A stretch of 50,306 nucleotides of DNA. Origin: Gammaproteobacteria bacterium RIFCSPHIGHO2_02_FULL_42_43 (lineage in GTDB: Bacteria; Pseudomonadota; Gammaproteobacteria; Coxiellales; Coxiellaceae). Shown piece after piece: positions 43,987 to 50,306 of this stretch (positions are counted from its first letter, which is position 1; the number at the start of each line of letters is the position of its first letter). The position numbers and the translations under genes were made by a program. Under the pieces are notes generated by a model. That model had not been told where the DNA came from and ran no database searches. It was given only the letters and a program-made list of their open reading frames with translations. The stretch is from NCBI GenBank assembly GCA_001801425.1, contig MGXR01000003.1, forward strand, positions 1-50,306. Direction: 5' to 3'.

Positions 43987-44002
43987 ACCGTATTTATACT
44001 GT
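43987..44002. promoter_or_regulatory. palindrome ACCGTAT-N2-ATACGGT, copy 2
   Basis: ACCGTAT, TT, ATACTGT: one mismatch from the copy at 39302-39317, again followed by a T-rich stretch. It lies 74 bases before the six-gene unit at 44076 and 51 bases after the paralogue B stop. Here it could also serve as a weak terminator. Confidence 0.5.
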
Positions 44003-44075
44003 ATTTTTTTAAATTTAATTATGCTTTAATTTTTCCGCTTAATATTGAAGGTGTACCATTTCAAGGGCGAATAAT

Positions 44076-45326
44076 ATGAGAAAAAATACTGGCAATTTGA
44101 TGAGTGACAATCTGAATCGTGAGTACGATTTTGTACCAGAGTACGATTTAGTAGCAGACGCACATGAAAACACCACTCTAAATGTCAATTTTGAAGCGGA
44201 TAGCAGTGATCCGGATTTTGATTACGACGATATTGCTGAAGCTTTTCAAATGAACCCTGGTGAAAATCCATCAGTCATTCTGACTTTCAATGGTGCAAAA
44301 TCATTGGCTGCAGAAGAATCTATGCCTGATGCGTTAGCTATTCCAGAATCGAGTGAAAAAAATTATTTATCAGCGAAATTAACGCCATTTTCTGTTGTAA
44401 ATGCATTACAAGGTCAATCTATTGTAACGGATGATTTAGAAAAAAAAGTAGGGGGCTTAGTGGAATTATTAGCAGAACTGGCGAATAATCTTGTTGGTTC
44501 TGATACATTTTCGCAACCAGAATTATTGCTAGATCCGATTCAATGGTCGCCGCTTATAGATCCATATGTGGCATTATTGAAGAAGGAATGCAGTGCAACG
44601 TTAGCGCTTGAGAAAACATCGTTTATTAATGATATTCGCGCAATTTCAGATGAGATTGAAAAATTGATGGCATTTTTAATTGATGTCAAAAATAGCAAAA
44701 AATTATTTGAAAAATTAGTGACAAATTATCATCAGGCTTTGGATGCAATTGCAGGGTTCATGCCAGCAAGTTATATCATTTCTGGTACCGCTGTAGAATT
44801 AATAGCTATAGATTTTGAGAAGATTCCAGGAGTAAAAGAAAATCCTGCATTTTTACAAGCATTAGAGAATTTAGAATCGTGTGCATTACAAATACATGCG
44901 TTTGCAAATTTATTAGGTATGGCGCTCAAAGATGAGAATGAACCGTTGCGTGCAGAATGGGTAAGAAAATATTTATCTAACATGGAAAGGGACGGTGCAG
45001 AAAAGTCAATTGAGCATATGAAATGGATGCTAATGTTTTTACTCTGCCGAAATAGTCTGACAGTAAATAATCTCGTCGCACTTGCGAAAGCTGTAGATAT
45101 CGAATTAAATCCATTTTATGAACGTGGAAAATGTGTCATGGCCAATTTAGATAAATTGGAATTACAAATTGAGGCGTGGGTTACGCGGACACCGATTGTT
45201 GAAAAGGAATACGCGGAAAGAAAAACAATAGAATCAGTGGTGAATGAGTGGATGAAATTTTTCAAGCAAAACCAGACATCAGGACAGAAAACCGCTGTCA
45301 CTCCTACGCCGACGCAAACTCACTAA
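44076..45326 (+). CDS. hypothetical protein, first gene of a six-gene unit
   Basis: A 416-residue protein with AAGGG about eight bases before its ATG. The first 60-70 residues are acidic and probably disordered (NFEADSSDPDFDYDDIAEAF); the rest is predicted helical (KKVGGLVELLAELANNLV, and later LEKTSFINDIRAISDEIEKL). It ends in a Thr/Pro tail (TAVTPTPTQTH). No family was recognised and no signal peptide is present. It heads a plus-strand series whose gaps are short (25, 21, 9, about 110 and 14 bases). Confidence 0.65.
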   Translation: MRKNTGNLMSDNLNREYDFVPEYDLVADAHENTTLNVNFEADSSDPDFDYDDIAEAFQMNPGENPSVILTFNGAKSLAAEESMPDALAIPESSEKNYLSAKLTPFSVVNALQGQSIVTDDLEKKVGGLVELLAELANNLVGSDTFSQPELLLDPIQWSPLIDPYVALLKKECSATLALEKTSFINDIRAISDEIEKLMAFLIDVKNSKKLFEKLVTNYHQALDAIAGFMPASYIISGTAVELIAIDFEKIPGVKENPAFLQALENLESCALQIHAFANLLGMALKDENEPLRAEWVRKYLSNMERDGAEKSIEHMKWMLMFLLCRNSLTVNNLVALAKAVDIELNPFYERGKCVMANLDKLELQIEAWVTRTPIVEKEYAERKTIESVVNEWMKFFKQNQTSGQKTAVTPTPTQTH

Positions 45327-45351
45327 GTGAATTTTTAGAAAGAGGTTTTTT

Positions 45352-46473
45352 ATGCGAAGAATGTTCAATGGTCGATTATTTGGAAAACTGACTGCACCTG
45401 CGCTTTTTCAAGCTGTTCGTGCAACGAGTTTTGATTTTGATAAATATAGCAAGTCACTTGATGATCAAGGTTTGGAATCAAAAGTTTCTGCTATAAACGC
45501 AGACGCACAGAAACCAAAAGCGACTTTCTGGAAACGTGAGCATAAAGTGACAACACATCGTGTTTTTGCATCAGATGAATATAAAGATGCAATGCAAAAA
45601 GCTCGTGAAATTTCAGTCAATCTGACCGTCGATGATACGTGGCAATTTATTGACATGATTACGGATAGAAACAAATGGATTGATGCGCGTGTTTTAGAAG
45701 GCATGAACCCAAACGATGCGCTTGAAAAAATGAATGTGCTGATACGCATTCGCAATCTGGACGGTATTTGTCGATTAAATAAAGCAATCGAGCATTGCCT
45801 GGAGCATACATGGAAAGCTCAAAACTACCGAATATCTTATTTTAAATTTGATGAGATCGGAAAAAAATTATCTTCCGAAGATTATGAATCATTAGAAAAT
45901 ATTCTTTTTACTAATTTAGGCGTAATTGCGATAATTCAAAATCAAATTACAGTTCAGCAATTTTTATCTCTTCCAATGAAAGAAAGAAATATATTGTCAA
46001 TATTATTTTACGATTCAGCTACCGCGTATTCTCACCTAAGAAATTCAATTCATACCAATAATGAATTATTTAAATTAATAAGTCCGCTACGATTCGCAAA
46101 ATTGTCTCAGGAAAAGCAATTGGAAGTAATAAATTCAGTATCAATTGAGCATTGCAAAAATCAAACATCTTCCTTTTATAATCAGAAATATGACATAAAG
46201 CCAGATATCTTTTTATCGTCTGAATATCAATCTATTATACGATCATTAGGTGATGATCATTTGCAAAAAATATTAACTGAATGCGATACACCCGAATTTA
46301 TTGCGATGATGACAGATAAAGAAAAATGGATTCGTAATGAGGTGGAAAAAGGAATGGCGCCACTTGATGCGCTGGAAAAAATGAAAGCACTAATCCGCAT
46401 TCGTGAACTTGATGGTAATGCTCGTCTAAATAACGCGATCGATGTTTTTCGAGAAACGCCGAGAATGAAATAA
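45352..46473 (+). CDS. hypothetical protein with an internal 80-residue duplication
   Basis: A 373-residue protein with AAGAGG before its ATG. Residues about 71-149 and 286-366 are copies of one unit: VFASDEYKDA versus IFLSSEYQSI, DMITDRNKWIDARVLEGMNP versus AMMTDKEKWIRNEVEKGMAP, and DALEKMNVLIRIRNLDG versus DALEKMKALIRIRELDG. The region between is helical and different. The unit itself is unknown to me. It is the second gene of the unit starting at 44076. Confidence 0.7.
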   Translation: MRRMFNGRLFGKLTAPALFQAVRATSFDFDKYSKSLDDQGLESKVSAINADAQKPKATFWKREHKVTTHRVFASDEYKDAMQKAREISVNLTVDDTWQFIDMITDRNKWIDARVLEGMNPNDALEKMNVLIRIRNLDGICRLNKAIEHCLEHTWKAQNYRISYFKFDEIGKKLSSEDYESLENILFTNLGVIAIIQNQITVQQFLSLPMKERNILSILFYDSATAYSHLRNSIHTNNELFKLISPLRFAKLSQEKQLEVINSVSIEHCKNQTSSFYNQKYDIKPDIFLSSEYQSIIRSLGDDHLQKILTECDTPEFIAMMTDKEKWIRNEVEKGMAPLDALEKMKALIRIRELDGNARLNNAIDVFRETPRMK

Positions 46474-46494
46474 ATAACAATAGAGGAAACGGCC

Positions 46495-47184
46495 ATGAGT
46501 AGATTTGATAATCCATTTGATAAACCGGTTCGTGCAAAACCTGATCGTGCGATACCTACGCTGGATAGAGTTGAACAAACTGGTTCTACCGTAGTTATGC
46601 AGCAAGTTACAGGTGAAACAGGCGCTGAATATGCGTTTTTTACTTTACCAAATGCGCATGCGTCCGCAAAGGTGGATGATGTTAAACCAGTGTCTGTGCC
46701 AAAATTTATATTAGGAAAAGGCTATGCGCCGAAAAATCCACCCTATTCACCAACAACAATATCAGGAGATGAGAAAAAATTAGAAGATGAGGCAATCGCT
46801 ATGTCTGAATCAGGGTCAGATACAGAAGATCCAGGTACGATGAATAAAGACGCAACTCCTTCAGTTGCAAGTCAGCAACAATTTTTTCAGCAATATAAAG
46901 AAAAAATTTCATTATGCTTGTTGAATTCAGAAGGCACCAGCGTGTTAGATAGCATTAGATTAGAAGAACGAGTTATTCGAATAGAAAAGCAATTGGGCTC
47001 AATGGATAAAACTTGGTATACCGTTTTTACTTCATTGCAACGTGATGCAGTTGATGCATACGCTGCATTTTTAAAACAAAAATATTCGCTTGAAAATTGC
47101 ATTCGTTTTATTCCAATGAGTGAGGCGGTGGCAGTTATTCCTGCATGTGAATTAATAGATCAAGCGAAGAGGTTAAATAAGTAA
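46495..47184 (+). CDS. hypothetical protein with a domain shared with the 48690 gene
   Basis: A 229-residue protein with AGAGGAAA before its ATG. Residues 1-130 are low in hydrophobic residues and probably disordered (SESGSDTEDPGTMNK). Residues about 136-216 form a domain also present in the product of 48690-49160, with the near-identical core FLKQKYSLENCIRF and SEAVAVIP. The domain has the look of a small alpha/beta fold (strand, helix, strand). It resembles no family I know. Confidence 0.68.
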   Translation: MSRFDNPFDKPVRAKPDRAIPTLDRVEQTGSTVVMQQVTGETGAEYAFFTLPNAHASAKVDDVKPVSVPKFILGKGYAPKNPPYSPTTISGDEKKLEDEAIAMSESGSDTEDPGTMNKDATPSVASQQQFFQQYKEKISLCLLNSEGTSVLDSIRLEERVIRIEKQLGSMDKTWYTVFTSLQRDAVDAYAAFLKQKYSLENCIRFIPMSEAVAVIPACELIDQAKRLNK

Positions 47185-47193
47185 TGGTGCATC

Positions 47194-48579
47194 ATGTCAA
47201 GACAGCTTGTTAATCGGCACAAAGGCATTGCCGAAGTCATCAATCATGGAAGTCCATACGCGAGTTTACAATTCACTGATTGGATGTTGCTTGTTAGCGC
47301 GTATCAAAACATTTCTAGCGTTTTTCAGATTAGTGATATTGGCATTAGCGTTCTAAATTTTTTAGATGAAAAGGAATTTCAAGCTGTAACGCGTATTGGT
47401 ATTTTGTTGTTGGCTTATCGAAACTCATGTTTTGAATACTCCCCGCATCTAACCGCACATCTAAAAAAATCTTTATTATTTTCACGCGTATTTCAACCAG
47501 AAAAACCGTCATTCTGGGCTAGTTTATGTTGCGCAAGTAATACTACCAGAAAAAATCCATGTGTGATTGAAACAAAAGATGATGCTAATCATCTGGCGCA
47601 TCTGGCGATGTTCAGTCCTGATGGAAAATGGTTTCTCACCAATAGTTTTGGCACCAATACAAAGCTTTGGAATGTTACAACTGGCCGCTGTGTAAAAACA
47701 TTTGAAAAATACAATGGCATGTTATTTGGTGTTTCTGTTGATGCAGATGGCACCGTTATGATGTTGGCTGAACAAATAGGAGAAAACAAAAAACCTGATC
47801 ATATTGACTTTGTTAACTGCCACACAGAAAAACATGATCGAATATTTGAGTATGATTGGCGTGAGGGTCCAAATTTTCTTAAGCTGTCACCTGATAGAAA
47901 ATATATTTTATCGCAAATGCCAGATAGCGATAAAATTAGAGTTTGGGGCGTGGAACAAAAACAATTTCTCGATGAATTTGCAATCACGTTACCACCATCT
48001 CGCTCATATCGCTCGCTTTCCTGTAATAGAGACATGACGCGACTTTTTGTAGAAAAAATCTATGGTGTCTGGGGTTGTCGTTATGCAATCTATGATTGCA
48101 GTTCACTGCCGAAAATTGAGTATCTTCAGGATATTGAACTACCTGATCGTTCTTACGTGATGGATATTAGCACTGATGGAAAACATATTCTTTTTGAATC
48201 TTATGATGACAAGATCATTCGTATATTAGATTTAGAAACGATGCATTGCATTTTTATACATAATATTAAGCAACACACACATGGTGAAAAAAGCCAATTA
48301 TTTTTTGTTGATGAAGGCAGAAAAATAGTAGTCATTAATCAAACTGATTCGTATCCAGATATATCAGATATGCATGTCGTTAGTGTTAATACAGGAAAAA
48401 TATTAGCGACCAGAGAAAGAATGCTGCGCGAAATGCCTAGGTATCATGCCGTTCACAAAGATCAATTTTTACTGGGTTCTCATTACGAAGGCATTCGACT
48501 ATTTTCATGTACCAGTTTAATTAAAGAAGAAGAAAGTTTATTAAGTAATTCAACAGAACAGCAATTTAGTCCACGATAG
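47194..48579 (+). CDS. F-box-like/WD40 beta-propeller protein
   Basis: A 461-residue protein. Residues about 45-80 (ISDIGISVLNFLDEKEFQAV) resemble an F-box; from about 130 to 440 WD40-like blades are seen: AMFSPDGKWFLTNSFGTNTK ending in LWNV, then LSPDRKYILSQMPDSDKIRV, then ISTDGKHILFESYDDKIIRI and a VSVNTGKILAT blade. F-box plus WD40 is the layout of eukaryotic FBXW substrate receptors of SCF ubiquitin ligases. It follows the previous gene by nine bases. There is no export signal of the Sec type, as expected for a type IV effector. The WD40 part is well supported, the F-box less so. Confidence 0.72.
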   Translation: MSRQLVNRHKGIAEVINHGSPYASLQFTDWMLLVSAYQNISSVFQISDIGISVLNFLDEKEFQAVTRIGILLLAYRNSCFEYSPHLTAHLKKSLLFSRVFQPEKPSFWASLCCASNTTRKNPCVIETKDDANHLAHLAMFSPDGKWFLTNSFGTNTKLWNVTTGRCVKTFEKYNGMLFGVSVDADGTVMMLAEQIGENKKPDHIDFVNCHTEKHDRIFEYDWREGPNFLKLSPDRKYILSQMPDSDKIRVWGVEQKQFLDEFAITLPPSRSYRSLSCNRDMTRLFVEKIYGVWGCRYAIYDCSSLPKIEYLQDIELPDRSYVMDISTDGKHILFESYDDKIIRILDLETMHCIFIHNIKQHTHGEKSQLFFVDEGRKIVVINQTDSYPDISDMHVVSVNTGKILATRERMLREMPRYHAVHKDQFLLGSHYEGIRLFSCTSLIKEEESLLSNSTEQQFSPR

Positions 48580-48689
48580 GTATTTATAATAATTAATTAC
48601 AGCAGAGGTAATAGGTTATAGTTCCCGATCGCTACAGAAATTCCTATCAAAATTAATATGTAATTTTTTGAAAAATAAACGAGGTAAAT

Positions 48690-49160
48690 ATGAGACTTTT
48701 AAATCCAAAATATAAAAATTCTTCTGTAAATGAAGGCGAAAAAATAACGATTAGTTTAAGCGCAGGTTCTAGCATTTCCAGAATATTAAGTGGTATAAGC
48801 ACTGAAGAAAATGTAATCTCAGTTGCTGAAAAAAAGTTTGGTGAAAATTGGTATTGCGTTTCCACAACATTAACATCAGCAGAAATTGACGCCTTTGCAG
48901 CGCATTTAAAACAAAAATATTCGCTTGAGAATTGCATGCGTTTTGTTTCAATGCATGAAGCGGTGGCGGTTATTCCAGTTGACGAAAAGGCTCAAACATC
49001 GCCAATGACATCTCGCAACGCCATGTGGAAATGGGGTGATGCAATGGAGCCATCAGCAGCAGCAATCAGAGAATCAAATGCAAGAGCTGTAAGAGGCTCT
49101 CAGCCAGGCAAAACTGTTCCTGTTGAGACACTTGAACCACCGACATCATTTACGCAATAA
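48690..49160 (+). CDS. hypothetical protein, paralogue of the 46495 C-terminal domain
   Basis: A 156-residue protein with ACGAGG before its ATG. Residues about 17-96 match 136-216 of the 46495 product: EKITISLS versus EKISLCLL, ENWYCVSTTL versus KTWYTVFTSL, and HLKQKYSLENCMRF with HEAVAVIP. The remainder (100-156) is polar and Ala/Pro-rich. It therefore has the domain without the disordered N-terminus. The 110 bases before it show no clear promoter or terminator. Confidence 0.68.
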   Translation: MRLLNPKYKNSSVNEGEKITISLSAGSSISRILSGISTEENVISVAEKKFGENWYCVSTTLTSAEIDAFAAHLKQKYSLENCMRFVSMHEAVAVIPVDEKAQTSPMTSRNAMWKWGDAMEPSAAAIRESNARAVRGSQPGKTVPVETLEPPTSFTQ

Positions 49161-49174
49161 GTGAGGTGTGTGAT

Positions 49175-49441
49175 ATGTTTCGCCGATCAATAAATTTCTT
49201 CCCTAAAAAAATAAAACCTTCTTTTGCATTGTCTAAAGATGTGTTGGGAAGCACATTAAAAGAATCAAAAAAATTAGATATGGTACTTCCCGACGGTGAT
49301 TTAACAGCCAGTGTTGGTCATGTAACTCGAGATAAGCTCAAAAAAATACAAGATAACTTTAGATGGGATGAAGAAACAAAACGATATGTTTCTGGAAAAA
49401 GTCTCGCTGTTCTTTCTAGAGAAGTGAGACCGAGAAAATAA
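49175..49441 (+). CDS. hypothetical small basic protein
   Basis: An 88-residue protein starting at the ATG at 49175, which is seven bases after GAGGTG; the frame opens at GTG 49166. It is basic (FRRSINFFPKKIKPSFALSK) with no recognised motif. It is the last gene of the unit and converges on the LuxR-type gene, eight bases away. Confidence 0.55.
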   Translation: MFRRSINFFPKKIKPSFALSKDVLGSTLKESKKLDMVLPDGDLTASVGHVTRDKLKKIQDNFRWDEETKRYVSGKSLAVLSREVRPRK

Positions 49442-49449
49442 AATTATTA

Positions 49450-50136
49450 TTAACGATTATAATACAGCGCAATCAATTCCTTCGAATTTCGACAACCATA
49501 AACATGTCTAATATGCGCTAAATAACTCTCAACCGTACGACGAGACAAATTCAATCGTTCTGCAATTTCTTTAGCTGAAAAGCCCATTGCTAATAAATGT
49601 ATGCAATTTAACTGTGTTTTTGATAAACGCGGATTTTTAATTAATTGATGTGAAATATCTTGATAAAATTCTTTTTTAGCGTCAATTGAAATTAATTGAT
49701 CATCGAGCAGCAATTCAATGTCAGAATGCTTTTTTTCAATTATTAATTTGATGTCGCGCCATGCTGATAATTCTTTTGCGTCTTGTGTTTTTGCTTTGAA
49801 ATATTTTACAAATGCTTTGAGCGCATCTAAATTGTTGAGATACACTTGATTCATCGCAACAGAAGAGGAGGGTGTTGCGAAATAATAAAAATGGGTTCCC
49901 GCGTTATCTTTTTCGGTTAATGTGAGAAATTGTTTGTGACCAAAATCGACCGCATCTTTTACCATTTCATTGGTTTTACCCGTGCAGGTTAAGCTGTCCC
50001 ACAATAAAAATTCGCCGAAATTATTTTGATTCGCTGCATAAATATCGGCGTGATAATATTTTTTTGAATAATAGTTTGCGATAAATTCAGGATGATTATT
50101 TAGGAAGGTCATTTCCGAGTTATTGTTGATATGCAC
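49450..50136 (-). CDS. LuxR-family transcriptional regulator
   Basis: A 228-residue protein whose last 57 residues (172-228) are a LuxR-type HTH: SKTQLNCIHLLAMGFSAKEI, AERLNLSRRTVESYLAHIRH. The N-terminal 160 residues have the size of a ligand-binding (autoinducer-type or PAS-like) domain but show no AHL-binding signature I can confirm; the segment NNFGEFLLWDSL may belong to it. It is the only regulator inside the IS-bracketed island and its start lies 23 bases from the second IS copy. It may control the island genes. The start is uncertain (GTG 50136 or ATG 50112). Confidence 0.8.
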   Translation of the reverse strand: MHINNNSEMTFLNNHPEFIANYYSKKYYHADIYAANQNNFGEFLLWDSLTCTGKTNEMVKDAVDFGHKQFLTLTEKDNAGTHFYYFATPSSSVAMNQVYLNNLDALKAFVKYFKAKTQDAKELSAWRDIKLIIEKKHSDIELLLDDQLISIDAKKEFYQDISHQLIKNPRLSKTQLNCIHLLAMGFSAKEIAERLNLSRRTVESYLAHIRHVYGCRNSKELIALYYNR

Positions 50137-50158
50137 ATGACTGAATAGATTAATATTA

Positions 50159-50306
50159 CCTGCCTATCCGGTTGTCACCCAATTTGATTTAAGGTACAGT
50201 GCGCCGTAGAGGAATGCGGCAATGACAGATACAATTGGCAATCAGAAAAATGATGTTAATAAGCCAATTGACTGCCCAATGAATATTCTAGAATTTCAAA
50301 AAATGT
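50159..50306 (+). mobile_element. IS1595-family insertion sequence, copy 2, cut by the window end
   Basis: From 50159 the sequence repeats copy 1 from 37224 with a single difference in 148 bases (G for A in the leader, 12 bases before the transposase ATG). Orientation is the same, so the two copies are direct repeats. The left flank (TAATATTA) does not match either flank of copy 1. Confidence 0.93.
50222..50306 (+). CDS. IS1595-family transposase, N-terminal part only in window
   Basis: The first 28 codons of the transposase of copy 2, identical to copy 1 in this part (MTDTIGNQKNDVNKPIDCPM). The frame is open to the window edge, so the gene is cut by the window and not known to be broken. 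The base change upstream (AGAGGAATG instead of AGAAGAATG) improves a possible ribosome site. Confidence 0.9.
   Translation, partial: MTDTIGNQKNDVNKPIDCPMNILEFQKM

Noticed and set aside
1-50306. CRISPR arrays, tRNA or rRNA genes, secretion-system genes
   Set aside because: No regularly spaced direct repeats, no tRNA-like cloverleaf and no rRNA core sequence were seen; no Dot/Icm-type or other secretion components are among the coding regions.

Overview
The window looks like chromosome from a gammaproteobacterium of the Legionellales type (Legionella, Coxiella, Aquicella or Berkiella relatives). The evidence is indirect: gammaproteobacterial housekeeping genes of moderate-to-low GC (efp, epmA, epmB, priA, parE, waaA, guaC, dksA, dapF, cyoE), together with large proteins with eukaryotic-like features of the kind such host-associated bacteria use as effectors. 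No rRNA or tRNA gene was recognised, so the genus is inference.

Layout. 1-1631 (minus): efp, an ORF6N-domain gene and epmA (cut by the window start) form one operon; the third gene of the EF-P lysylation pathway, epmB, lies at 18.8 kb. 1709-5294 (plus): a hipBA-type toxin-antitoxin pair with a consensus promoter and a perfect inverted-repeat operator, whose reading frame overlaps the start of priA. 5.4-10.7 kb: an unknown membrane protein, an MFS carrier with a DUF4442 thioesterase-like gene, and two peptide-type ABC permeases. 10.5-15.1 kb: parE, a second MFS carrier, waaA. 15.1-16.5 kb: an AbiE-type toxin-antitoxin locus whose toxin gene seems truncated. 16.5-19.8 kb: a MITE-like inverted repeat, guaC, a divergent TMEM175-like gene, a small unknown gene and epmB. 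19.9-28.8 kb: a DUF4143 ATPase, a four-gene TolC/MacA/split-MacB efflux operon, cyoE, a PTPS-family gene, a MidA-type methyltransferase gene and a divergent folM-like gene. 28.9-37.1 kb: a large protein with a kinase-like motif, two more DUF4143 ATPases (plus the leader of a lost one), a second MITE-like element, a dksA-like gene with a histone-H1-like tail, dapF and an esterase.

The most unusual part is 37.2-50.3 kb. Two directly oriented copies of one IS1595-family element (37224-38340, and a second starting at 50159 and cut by the window end) bracket about 11.8 kb of AT-richer DNA. It holds an IS-truncated F-box-like gene, two tandem paralogues of about 760 residues with an F-box-like start and a repeating helical unit of about 40 residues, an F-box-like/WD40 protein, four more unrecognised proteins (two sharing a C-terminal-type domain, one with an internal duplication), and a LuxR-type regulator. 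A palindrome, ACCGTAT-N2-ATACGGT, precedes both main transcription units. I read this as a mobile, co-regulated cluster of candidate host-directed proteins; no secretion signal has been tested and no secretion system is in the window.

Start codons were moved downstream of the longest frame where a Shine-Dalgarno site or family alignment favoured it. Domain calls are from reading motifs by eye, not from database searches.
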